Both the position numbers and the translations under genes were made by a program. A stretch of DNA of 64,000 nucleotides from Pseudomonas quebecensis (GTDB lineage Bacteria; Pseudomonadota; Gammaproteobacteria; Pseudomonadales; Pseudomonadaceae). Numbering within the stretch: position 1 is the stretch's first letter; each line of letters opens with the position of its first letter. The DNA is taken from positions 4,711,001 through 4,775,000 of the forward strand of contig NZ_CP112866.1 of assembly GCF_026410085.1 (NCBI RefSeq). The letters run 5' to 3'. Under the pieces are notes generated by a model. The model made no database searches and was not told the DNA's origin. It saw only the letters and a list, made by a program, of their open reading frames with translations. Shown here one piece after another: positions 40,903 to 49,176 of the stretch.

Positions 40903-41754
40903 TTAGCGACCGCGAACCGCTTGTTCCAGCTCGGCGAAGCTTGGGCGATGCTTGGGGTACAACACCTTGCGACCGAACTCCACCGCCAGCGAAGGCGGCA
41001 TGCCGGAGGCAGACGCCACCAGGCTGGCCTTGATCGATTCGTACAGGTTGATTTCTTCCTTGGCGTCATGGGCCAGGGAGGTCGCCAGCGGGCCGAAGAA
41101 ACCGTAGGCCGCGAGAATACCGAAGAACGTGCCCACCAATGCCGCACCTACGTGCATGCCGATGGCCGCCTGGTCACCTTCGCCCAGCGAGGCCATGGTC
41201 ACCACAATACCGAGTACCGCCGCCACGATACCGAAGCCGGGCATGCCGTCGGCGACGCCGGTCACCGCGTGCGATGGGTGCTCCAGCTCTTCTTTAAGGC
41301 TGAACAATTCCATGTCGAACAGGCCTTCCAGCTCATGGGGCGCCATGTTGCCGGAAGACATGATGCGCAGGTAATCGCAGATATAGGCGGTCATGCGCTC
41401 GTCTTTGAGCACGGCCGGGTACTTGGCGAAAATCGGGCTGGCTGCGGCGTCTTCGATATCGGCCTCAATGGCCATCATGCCTTCGCGGCGGCTCTTGTTG
41501 AGGATCTCGTAGACCAGGCCCAGCACTTCCAGATAGAAAGTATGGGAGAAGCGCGAACCGAACATGCTCAGGGATTTTTTGACCACGTGCATGGTCATGT
41601 ACCCAGGGTTGGCTTGCAGGAATGCACCAAATGCCGCCCCGCCGATGATCATCACTTCGAAAGGCTGGATCAACGCGGCGATTTTACCGTGGGAAAGGAC
41701 GTAACCGCCGAGCACGCTCGCGAGGACGACGATGATGCCGATAATTTTAGCCAT
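40903..41754 (-). CDS. motA: Flagellar motor stator protein MotA
   Basis: 283 residues with four membrane helices: two near the N-terminus (IIGIIVVLASVLGGYVL; about 34-50) and two after residue 165. A cytoplasmic loop of about 100 residues holds the charged residues that touch FliG. Normal length for the H+-type MotA. AGGAG precedes the ATG at 41754. First gene of the motAB pair. Confidence 0.97.
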   Translation of the reverse strand: MAKIIGIIVVLASVLGGYVLSHGKIAALIQPFEVMIIGGAAFGAFLQANPGYMTMHVVKKSLSMFGSRFSHTFYLEVLGLVYEILNKSRREGMMAIEADIEDAAASPIFAKYPAVLKDERMTAYICDYLRIMSSGNMAPHELEGLFDMELFSLKEELEHPSHAVTGVADGMPGFGIVAAVLGIVVTMASLGEGDQAAIGMHVGAALVGTFFGILAAYGFFGPLATSLAHDAKEEINLYESIKASLVASASGMPPSLAVEFGRKVLYPKHRPSFAELEQAVRGR

Positions 41755-41921
41755 AGGAGATGAGTACTTGCGCCGTCAGGTTCATGGACATATTTGGGGG
41801 AACTGGAAAACTCTTGTTCTACTTATCGGCAAAACTGCGCCAGACTATAGCCCGTTAAGGCGAAAAGCCAGTTCGGCCCGCTCCGGGCGTGTTGACCGCA
41901 AGTGATGATCGCGCCCCTACC

Positions 41922-43457
41922 ATGGCTAAACAAAAAACCGACCCAACTGCAAAACCTGCCTCCCTCCCCGACTGGATCAAGCGTCTGGACGAGGTGCACT
42001 TGCCTGTTCCACAGGCCAGCCATGACCGCGTATGCAAAGCCATTCGCGACAGCCGCAGTTCGTTGCGAGATATTGCCGAGCTGATGCAAAACAGCCCGGC
42101 CCTGGTACTCAGCGTGATGCGCGAGGCCAACAGCCATACCCATGGCAGCCTGGCCGAGCCGGCGGAAAACCTCGAGGTGGCGCTCAACCGCCTGGGCCTC
42201 AAGCGCGCCGAGGAATTACTGGCGCGCTTGCCGTCAGTGCCCGCCCAGGACATTCCAGCGGCGCTGCGCCAGCTGTTACTGGTCAGTCAACACGCCTCGC
42301 AGCAGGCCAACGGCCTGTTCGGCAGCCGCCTGGCGCGGCTGTGGCAAGACATTCATTGGGGCAGCCTGCTGTTTCTGTCGCCGCTGTGGCCGATGGCAGT
42401 GGCCTATCCCAAGCTGCTGGAAGAATGGGAACTGCGGGTTATCCACAAGGGCGAGTCGGCGCGCGTGGTCGAGCAGCAATTATTCGGCGTGCGCCTGCTG
42501 GACCTGTGCATCGGCCTGACCGAAGCCTGGCATTTGCCGATGTGGGTCTCCCAGGGTTACACCCTGCTGCTGAACGAGCAACGCATGCTGGTCAAGTCGC
42601 TGCGTGTCGCCCGCGACGAAGATCCTCTGCACCAACAGCAATTGCTCGACGCCGACCCCGGCTTGCGCCGCTGGCTGAACCAGCCGGCCAATACCGTACT
42701 GCTGGCCAATGGCTTGGCAATGTCCGCCCAGGAATCCTGGACCTGCCCGCACACGCAGCGCTGGCAATTGCTCACCGCCCTGTACCTGCAACAACCGTTG
42801 GGCGAGGTGCAGCAGCAAGTCCACCAACAAGCCGTAACCAGCGCCCGCACCGCGCTGATGCCCGATCTCTGGCATCCGGCGCTGTCGCTGATCTGGCCGT
42901 GGCATGTGCAGAAGATCCATCGCGGCTTGCTGCCCGCTCCGCCCCCTACCGCCGAAGCCCTGGCCGTATGGCGAAGCCGCTGCACCGAACTGCTGATGGA
43001 ACCGAGCCGGTTTGCCAACGCCATGCACCTGACCACCTGCGCCAAAGAGGCGCTGGTCGCCAGCGGTATGCAACGGGTGATGCTGCTGATGACCGACCGC
43101 GCCCAAAGCACCTTGCGCGTACACCAGGTCGACGGCTTGCCCAAGGACGCCGCCAACCTGAGCCTGGACGTGGTGCACAGTACGATGCTGCAGCGCCTGC
43201 TGGAAAAGTCCGCCCAGGTCCGCTTCACGCCGGACAACCACGCCCAGTTCTCCGCGCTGCTGCCGCCAATCCTGAGTCGCCTGTTCAGTGGCGAACACTT
43301 GCTGCTGCGTTCCTTGAGCTGCAATGGCAAGGTCGTGATGCTGATGGTGGCCGACCAGGGCGGTGGGCCATTCTCGGAAACCACCGTGCAAGCCTTTGGC
43401 AAAACCGCCCAATGCATCGAAAAGGCCCTGCACGGCTTTACCAACCGCGGCGCCTGA
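41922..43457 (+). CDS. HDOD domain protein with GAF-like C-terminus
   Basis: 511 residues from the ATG at 41922. An HDOD domain spans about 15-230 (LPVPQASHDRVCKAIRDSRS, LAEPAENLEVALNRLGLKRA); such domains resemble HD hydrolases but lack the metal-binding residues. The C-terminal part (about 350-505, AMHLTTCAKEALVASGMQRV, VVMLMVADQGGGPFSE) has the look of a GAF domain. A homologue occupies this place beside motA in P. aeruginosa (PA4955 by my recollection). A signalling role is likely; details are unknown. Confidence 0.88.
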   Translation: MAKQKTDPTAKPASLPDWIKRLDEVHLPVPQASHDRVCKAIRDSRSSLRDIAELMQNSPALVLSVMREANSHTHGSLAEPAENLEVALNRLGLKRAEELLARLPSVPAQDIPAALRQLLLVSQHASQQANGLFGSRLARLWQDIHWGSLLFLSPLWPMAVAYPKLLEEWELRVIHKGESARVVEQQLFGVRLLDLCIGLTEAWHLPMWVSQGYTLLLNEQRMLVKSLRVARDEDPLHQQQLLDADPGLRRWLNQPANTVLLANGLAMSAQESWTCPHTQRWQLLTALYLQQPLGEVQQQVHQQAVTSARTALMPDLWHPALSLIWPWHVQKIHRGLLPAPPPTAEALAVWRSRCTELLMEPSRFANAMHLTTCAKEALVASGMQRVMLLMTDRAQSTLRVHQVDGLPKDAANLSLDVVHSTMLQRLLEKSAQVRFTPDNHAQFSALLPPILSRLFSGEHLLLRSLSCNGKVVMLMVADQGGGPFSETTVQAFGKTAQCIEKALHGFTNRGA

Positions 43458-43514
43458 TGCTTGCGCTACAATCGCCGTCCCTTATCGCCGACCTTTATGC
43501 CCAGGAGACCTCAC

Positions 43515-44333
43515 ATGCCTGACTTCTCTGGCTTGCCGCTGGTGATCGAATCCGCCGACCTACACAGTCGCCTGGGTGCCGAACACCTGATTGTGGTGGA
43601 CCTCACCAGTGCCGCCCGCTACGCCGAAGGGCATATCCCCGGCGCACATTTCGTTGACCCGAAGCGCACTCAACTGGGCCAACCGCCAGCTCCCGGCCTG
43701 CTGCCGAACAAGGCGGACCTGGAAAAGCTGTTTGGCGAACTCGGCCACACGCCGGACGCTACCTATGTGGTGTACGACGACGAAGGCGGCGGCTGGGCCG
43801 GGCGTTTTATCTGGTTGCTCGACGTGATCGGCCACCAGAAATACCACTATCTCGACGGCGGCCTGCTGGCATGGTTAGCAGAGGGCCAGCCCGTGTCCAC
43901 CGACGCTCCCCCGTCGGCCGGCGGCCCGGTCAGCCTCACACTGCACGATGGCCCTACTGCGACGCGCGAATACCTGCAAAGCCGTCTCGGCGCTGCCGAC
44001 CTGGGGATCTGGGACGCGCGCGGCCCGCTGGAGTATTCCGGCGAGAAGGTGCTCGCGGCCAAGGGCGGGCACATCCCCGGCGCGGTCAACTTCGAATGGA
44101 CTGAAGGCATGGATAAGGCGCGCAACCTGCGAATCCGCCGCGATATGCCCCAGATTCTTGAAAACCTGGGCCTGACGCCCGACAAAGAAATCATCACCCA
44201 TTGCCAGACTCACCACCGCTCTGGCTTCACCTATCTGGTGGCCAAGGCGCTCGGTTATCCGCGAGTCAAAGGTTATGCCGGTTCCTGGGGCGAATGGGGC
44301 AATCACCCCGATACGCCCGTTGAAAAGACTTAA
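43515..44333 (+). CDS. rhdA: Thiosulfate:cyanide sulfurtransferase (rhodanese)
   Basis: 272 residues from the ATG at 43515 (MPDFSGLPLVIESADL), AGGAG upstream. Two tandem rhodanese domains; the second carries the active-site loop CQTHHRSG with Cys230, the loop known from Azotobacter and Pseudomonas RhdA. Transfers sulfane sulfur from thiosulfate to cyanide or other thiophilic acceptors. It lies 57 bp after the HDOD gene and 15 bp before psd. Confidence 0.96.
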   Translation: MPDFSGLPLVIESADLHSRLGAEHLIVVDLTSAARYAEGHIPGAHFVDPKRTQLGQPPAPGLLPNKADLEKLFGELGHTPDATYVVYDDEGGGWAGRFIWLLDVIGHQKYHYLDGGLLAWLAEGQPVSTDAPPSAGGPVSLTLHDGPTATREYLQSRLGAADLGIWDARGPLEYSGEKVLAAKGGHIPGAVNFEWTEGMDKARNLRIRRDMPQILENLGLTPDKEIITHCQTHHRSGFTYLVAKALGYPRVKGYAGSWGEWGNHPDTPVEKT

Positions 44334-44348
44334 GGTTTAAGGACAGTT

Positions 44349-45209
44349 ATGAAAAAGCAGTTGTTTATCCTCAGCCAGTATTTGCTGCCGCACCACTTGC
44401 TGTCGCGCCTGGCCGGCTGCGTGGCCGAGTGCCGCGTGCGCTGGTTCAAGAATGCGTTCACCACTTGGTTCGCCAAGCGCTATCAAGTGGACATGTCCCA
44501 GGCACTGGTCGAGGACGTGACCGCTTACGAGCACTTCAATGCATTCTTCACCCGCGCCTTGAAAGACGGCGCGCGGCCTCTGGACCCGACCCCCGGCGCC
44601 GTGCTGAGCCCCGCCGACGGCGCGGTCAGCCAGCTCGGTCCGATCGAACATGGCCGCGTGTTCCAGGCCAAAGGCCACAGCTTCAGCGTGCTGGAACTGC
44701 TGGGCGGCGATGCAGCCATGGCCGCGCCGTTCATGGGCGGCGATTTCGCCACTATTTACCTGTCGCCGAAAGACTATCACCGCGTGCACATGCCGCTGGC
44801 CGGTACCCTGCGCGAGATGGTCTATGTGCCGGGGCGGATTTTCTCGGTCAACCAGACCACCGCCGAAAACGTGCCGGAGCTGTTCGCGCGCAACGAGCGG
44901 GTGGTTTGCCTGTTCGACACCGAACGCGGCCCGATGGCTGTGGTGCTGGTGGGCGCGATGATCGTGGCGTCGATTGAAACCGTATGGGCCGGCCTGGTTA
45001 CGCCACCCAAGCGCGAGCTGAAAACCTTCCGCTATGACGAAGCCGCCCGCGCGCCGATCCACCTGGAAAAAGGTGCGGAGCTGGGACGCTTCAAGTTGGG
45101 CTCCACCGCGATCGTGCTGTTCGGGCCGGATCAGGTGCAGTGGTCAGAAGCGCTGCTGGCCGGTTCGCCGGTGCAGATGGGTCAGGGGATCGGCCTGCCG
45201 AAAGCCTGA
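44349..45209 (+). CDS. psd: Phosphatidylserine decarboxylase proenzyme
   Basis: 286 residues. The LGST motif (Leu250-Thr253) is where self-cleavage between Gly251 and Ser252 creates the pyruvoyl group. It is an inner-membrane-associated enzyme that makes phosphatidylethanolamine from phosphatidylserine. Its catalytic Asp/His segments ([21 protein letters not shown]) are intact. It follows rhdA by 15 bp. Confidence 0.98.
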   Translation: MKKQLFILSQYLLPHHLLSRLAGCVAECRVRWFKNAFTTWFAKRYQVDMSQALVEDVTAYEHFNAFFTRALKDGARPLDPTPGAVLSPADGAVSQLGPIEHGRVFQAKGHSFSVLELLGGDAAMAAPFMGGDFATIYLSPKDYHRVHMPLAGTLREMVYVPGRIFSVNQTTAENVPELFARNERVVCLFDTERGPMAVVLVGAMIVASIETVWAGLVTPPKRELKTFRYDEAARAPIHLEKGAELGRFKLGSTAIVLFGPDQVQWSEALLAGSPVQMGQGIGLPKA

Positions 45210-45231
45210 TCCGATATTTGCAGAGATCTAA

Positions 45232-45260
45232 TGTGAGAGGGGGGTTGCCCCCTCCTACAT
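45232..45260. repeat. Degenerate single REP element
   Basis: TGTGAGAGGGGGGTTGCCCC followed by CTCCTACA, a mutated REP between convergent psd and serB. The 69-bp gap has no clear terminator otherwise. Confidence 0.75.
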
Positions 45261-45278
45261 TTCTGACCGCATTGAGTC

Positions 45279-46493
45279 TCAGAGCTGGCCGTCGCGGTCG
45301 CGAAAGCCCAGCAGGTACAGCACACCGTCCAACCCCAAGGTCGAAATTGCCTGCTTGGCTGACTGTTTGACCAGTGGCTTGGCCCGGAACGCCACGCCCA
45401 ACCCGGCAATCGCCAGCATCGGCAAATCGTTGGCACCGTCGCCGACCGCGATGGTCTGCTCCAGACGCAACCCTTCCTTGTGGGCCAGCTCCTTGAGCAA
45501 GTCGGCCTTGCGCTGCGCATCGACAATCGGCTCGACCGCTACGCCAGTCACTTTGCCGTCGACCACTTCAAGCTCGTTGGCAAAGACGTAGTCGATGCCC
45601 AGCTTGGCCTGCAACTGCTTGGCGAAATAGGTAAAGCCGCCGGACAGGATCGCAGTCTTGTAGCCCAGGCGCTTGAGTTCGGCGAACAGGGTTTCGGCGC
45701 CCTCGGTCAGGCGCAGGGAGGCGCCGATGGAATCCAGCACGCTCACATCCAGGCCTTTGAGCAGTGCCAGACGCTCCTTGAAGCTGGCGCGGAAGTCCAA
45801 CTCACCGGCCATGGCACGTTCGGTGATGGCACTGACCTGCTCACCCACGCCGGCGGCCTTGGCCAGCTCGTCGATGACTTCGGCCTCGATCAGTGTGGAG
45901 TCCATATCGAACACCGCCAGGCGACGGTTGCGTCGGAACAGCGAATCTTCCTGGAAGGCGATATCGACGTTCAGTTCCTGGGCCACACTGAGGAATTCAG
46001 CCCGCAGGGCCTGCGGATCGGCCGGTTCGCCGCGCACGGAGAACTCAATGCAGCCCTTGCCCTGGTCGGCTGGCGTGTCCAACGGCATGCGCCCCGACAG
46101 ACGGTCGATATGGTCGATATTCAACCCATAGTGCGCGGTAATGGAACTGACGCGCTGCAGCTGTTCGGCGGTGACCTTGCGGGTCAACAGCGTGACGATA
46201 TGGCGCTTCTTGCCTTGGCCGGCCACCCACTGCCGGTAGTCCGCTTCGGAGACCGGCGTGAAACGCACCTGCTGGTCCAGCTTATACGCGGTAAACAGAA
46301 TGTCCTTGAGCACGGATGATGACTGTTCGTTGCTCGGGATTTCCACCAGGATGCCGAACGACAGGGTGTCGTGGATCACTGCCTGGCCGATGTCGAGAAT
46401 GTTTACACCACCCTGGGCCAGAACACCGGTAATGGCGGCAGTAAGACCCGGGCGGTCTTCCCCAGTGATGTTAATCAGGACAATTTCGCGCAA
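45279..46493 (-). CDS. serB: Phosphoserine phosphatase
   Basis: 404 residues. Two N-terminal ACT domains (IVLINITGEDRPGLTAA; IVTLLTRKVTAEQL) precede a HAD phosphatase with DMDSTL (nucleophile Asp196, Asp198), SGGFTYFA and GDGANDLPM. Last step of serine synthesis. Longer than E. coli SerB because of the double ACT region, normal for Pseudomonas. Divergent from the SMP-type gene, as in E. coli (serB/ytjB). Confidence 0.97.
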   Translation of the reverse strand: MREIVLINITGEDRPGLTAAITGVLAQGGVNILDIGQAVIHDTLSFGILVEIPSNEQSSSVLKDILFTAYKLDQQVRFTPVSEADYRQWVAGQGKKRHIVTLLTRKVTAEQLQRVSSITAHYGLNIDHIDRLSGRMPLDTPADQGKGCIEFSVRGEPADPQALRAEFLSVAQELNVDIAFQEDSLFRRNRRLAVFDMDSTLIEAEVIDELAKAAGVGEQVSAITERAMAGELDFRASFKERLALLKGLDVSVLDSIGASLRLTEGAETLFAELKRLGYKTAILSGGFTYFAKQLQAKLGIDYVFANELEVVDGKVTGVAVEPIVDAQRKADLLKELAHKEGLRLEQTIAVGDGANDLPMLAIAGLGVAFRAKPLVKQSAKQAISTLGLDGVLYLLGFRDRDGQL

Positions 46494-46626
46494 GGCGCAC
46501 CCCCAGGCTGGAAAAAAACCGCATTCTACCCACTTTCAGTGACCATCGGGCACAGCCAACGCTTTGCCGGTCATGGGCCTGTCGCTATACTGCGCGTCAA
46601 CTTCACGGACCAAGAGCCGAGCTCAA

Positions 46627-48159
46627 GTGAACCGGCCCACGCCAGTAAAAACCGACAACTTCTTCCTGCTGATCTTCCGGGCACTGCGCCACCGCCGTGT
46701 ACCGATCGCATTACGCATCGCCAGCCATAACGTGATCCTGGTCGCCCTGGCCCTGGTGATCTACGCCTGCGTGATGGGTTTGCAGTTCAAACAGGCCATG
46801 CACGAGCAAGCCGACGCCCTGGGCGAAAGCTTGACCACCCAGACCGCCACCTCGGCGACCGAGCTGCTGGTGTCCAACGACATCCTCAGTCTCAACGTGC
46901 TGCTCAATAACCTCACCAAGAATCCGCTGGTGGCTCACGCCGCCATCTACAGCGTCGACAACCGGATCATGGCCGAAGCCGGTCAGCGCCCGAAAAACGG
47001 CCTGTTGGGTGAGGCCGAAGGCCTGTACCAGAGCAATATCACCTTTCAGGATGTGAAGGCCGGCCAATTGCGCATCAGCCTGGACATGCAGCAATTCCAG
47101 CAGCCGATGACCATCAGCCTGCAAAGCATGGGCATCCTGAGCGCGATTCTGCTGGCATTGGCGCTGGCCTTGAGCCTGCGCCTGGGTCGGCACATCTCCA
47201 CGCCGCTGATGCAACTGCGCATCTGGCTGCGGGACATCGACGAACACACTCCGGCCACTGACCGCCAGGACGAAATCGGCGACTTGGCGCGCCAGCTCCA
47301 CGCCAGCTTCGCCCCGGAGCCGGTGGTCCGAGAAATTGAGCCGGAACCCGAGCTCGAAGACACCGATTACGACGACGAACCCGAGTTCGAAGTGCGCGAC
47401 CTGCGCGACCCCGGCTTCGACGAAAAGCCGCCGGTGGCGGGCCTCAAGCCCGTAACGCGCAAGGCTCTCATCGCCGAAGAGGACGAACTGGACGACGAAG
47501 ACCCGTTCGCCGACCTGCGCGATACCTCGGCCGGCACCCCGGCCGTCGTGCCGAAGGCAGCGCCGATGAAGAACGCCGAACCGCAGCACAGTGCCGTGCT
47601 GGCCGTGCAACTGGGTGCCCAGGACCAACTGCGTCGCCTGCCCCGCGCGCGCCTCACGGAATTGCTGGAACGCTACCGCGACTGCCTCGACCAGGCCGCC
47701 TCGCTGTACCAGAGCGAACTGCATACCCTGAACGATGGCAGCACGTTGATGCTGTTCCACAGCGAAGACAGCGGCGAAGACTACCTGACCAACGCCATCT
47801 GCTGCGGCGAGCTGCTGCGCGCCTTGGGCCACGCCTTGCAGATCGAGGTGGCCGACAGCGGCATCACCTTGCAACTGCAGTTGGGGCTGACCGTGGGTGA
47901 CGATCTGTTCGGCATGAGTCAGATCGACCTGCTGCTCACTGAAATCGCCCAGGATGCGCTGGCCTTGTCCCAGCACAGCCGCAACCTGCTGCTGGTGGAG
48001 CGCAAGATCAGTGAAGACGCGCTGATTCGCCAGCGCGCCCGCATCCGCCCGATTGCCAGCCCCGAGGGCGCCAGCTGCGTGGAGCGCCTGATGGAACCGT
48101 ATCCGTCGATGCTGGAACGTCAGTTAGCGCGTATGCACGAGACCCGCGCAAAACCCTGA
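46627..48159 (+). CDS. SMP/AhpA-type membrane protein with degenerate cyclase-like domain
   Basis: 510 residues from a GTG at 46627 (VNRPTPVKTDNFF); start uncertain because the frame is open further up. TM1 lies at about 26-46, then a periplasmic region, TM2 (about 158-180), a HAMP-like segment (about 183-222) and an acidic Asp/Glu/Pro linker (about 230-320). The C-terminal domain (about 322-455) follows the layout of class III nucleotide cyclases. However, AVLAVQL (323-329) and NDGSTLML (369-376) stand where metal-binding aspartates are expected, so it is probably not catalytic. The first half matches E. coli Smp/YtjB, also divergent from serB. Confidence 0.8.
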   Translation: MNRPTPVKTDNFFLLIFRALRHRRVPIALRIASHNVILVALALVIYACVMGLQFKQAMHEQADALGESLTTQTATSATELLVSNDILSLNVLLNNLTKNPLVAHAAIYSVDNRIMAEAGQRPKNGLLGEAEGLYQSNITFQDVKAGQLRISLDMQQFQQPMTISLQSMGILSAILLALALALSLRLGRHISTPLMQLRIWLRDIDEHTPATDRQDEIGDLARQLHASFAPEPVVREIEPEPELEDTDYDDEPEFEVRDLRDPGFDEKPPVAGLKPVTRKALIAEEDELDDEDPFADLRDTSAGTPAVVPKAAPMKNAEPQHSAVLAVQLGAQDQLRRLPRARLTELLERYRDCLDQAASLYQSELHTLNDGSTLMLFHSEDSGEDYLTNAICCGELLRALGHALQIEVADSGITLQLQLGLTVGDDLFGMSQIDLLLTEIAQDALALSQHSRNLLLVERKISEDALIRQRARIRPIASPEGASCVERLMEPYPSMLERQLARMHETRAKP

Positions 48160-48178
48160 AGAGCACGGCAAGAATAAT

Positions 48179-48205
48179 GTGGAGGGGCAAGCCCCTCCCA
48201 CATTG
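48179..48205. repeat. Short REP element
   Basis: GTGGAGGGGCAAGCCCCTCC followed by CACATT, a shortened REP palindrome 20 bp past the stop of the SMP-type gene. Confidence 0.8.
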
Positions 48206-48234
48206 GGACTGCTAAAAACTTCAAGTAAATCGCA

Positions 48235-48277
48235 CACAAACAAAAGGCCCGCTGAATCAGCGGGCCTTTTGTTTGTG
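48235..48277. terminator. Strong bidirectional terminator
   Basis: CAAAAGGCCCGCTGAATCAG continuing CGGGCCTTTTG, with outer ACAAAC/GTTTGT also pairing; A and T runs flank both sides. Between the convergent SMP-type and PqiC-like genes. Confidence 0.93.
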
Positions 48278-48288
48278 TGGCATTCAGA

Positions 48289-48999
48289 TCAAAACCTGAA
48301 CACTTCCATATCGGTACGAATCGGTGTGGCCATGGGCATCTTGGGCTTTTCCGGAGCAACCGGCTTGGCCTGGGCCGGCGCTTGTTTGCGCGGGGCTTCG
48401 GCGGCGATCGGCGGCTGGTTGGCCAACGGCTTGAGTGCCACCGACAATTGCTGGGCCAAGTGCTGCAACAACACGCCCTGGGCCTGGACCTGGGACGCGG
48501 TGGTGCCGGTGTGCTGTTCCTGCAAGTGCACGATGCGGTTGTCGCGTACCTGGCCACGACGGTCGATCAGACGCCACTGTGCATCAAGGATGGCCGGCTG
48601 CGAGCTGCCCGAGTCCAAACGTGTGATCGTCAGCAATACCTGCACATCCGGGGTGAACCCGGTCGGTGCGGGCGCGAGGACCACCCGCTGGCTGTCCAGT
48701 TGACCTGCCACCTGGCGCAGCATCAGTTGGTTGATGTCGGACGATAAACTGCCCGCCCATCGACCATCGGTGGAACCTTGCAGGCTGCCGTCGTTCTGAC
48801 GTTGCAGCAGGGTTTCACGCTGCAGGTAGTCCGCGACGATTACCGGCCCCAGCAAAACCGCCATGCCGGCGGTTTGAGCTGGTTGAGCCGGACTTCCGCT
48901 GTCCAGCTGATACAGCGACACGGGTTGATGTGTGCTGCAACCCGCCAGCCCCAAAAGGCCAGCGAGCATGAAAATAAAAGGAAGGCGTGGAGCAGTCAT
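48289..48999 (-). CDS. PqiC-like ABC transport auxiliary lipoprotein
   Basis: 236 residues from the ATG at 48999 (an ATG directly before it is equally possible). The signal peptide ends in the lipobox LAGC, so it is a lipoprotein. The body matches the PqiC/DUF330 family (VSLYQLDSG, GPVIVADYLQRETL, LLTITRLDSG). An Ala/Pro/Lys-rich extension of about 50 residues ends the protein. PqiC normally works with the MCE protein PqiB and PqiA in lipid transport between membranes; neither gene is in the window. Confidence 0.85.
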   Translation of the reverse strand: MTAPRLPFIFMLAGLLGLAGCSTHQPVSLYQLDSGSPAQPAQTAGMAVLLGPVIVADYLQRETLLQRQNDGSLQGSTDGRWAGSLSSDINQLMLRQVAGQLDSQRVVLAPAPTGFTPDVQVLLTITRLDSGSSQPAILDAQWRLIDRRGQVRDNRIVHLQEQHTGTTASQVQAQGVLLQHLAQQLSVALKPLANQPPIAAEAPRKQAPAQAKPVAPEKPKMPMATPIRTDMEVFRF

Positions 49000-49133
49000 C
49001 ATCCCATCCAGGTGGCTGCCACAAGGCGAACCACAATGTAATACTAAAAAATAACCTGTACACGCTCGGCCACGCCGGCGCTGAAGAGGCCATATCATCC
49101 GTGAATATGCGCCATGACTCCAGCGCCAAAGCG

Positions 49134-49161
49134 TCGATCTACGCGTTAAATCGTAGATCGA
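49134..49161. other. Perfect 10-bp inverted repeat after parC
   Basis: TCGATCTACG-CGTTAAAT-CGTAGATCGA, 16 bp beyond the parC stop and with no T run. It may act as an mRNA 3'-end hairpin or a protein-binding site for the downstream PqiC-like gene. Confidence 0.5.
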
Positions 49162-49176
49162 GGGCTCTAATCCGCC

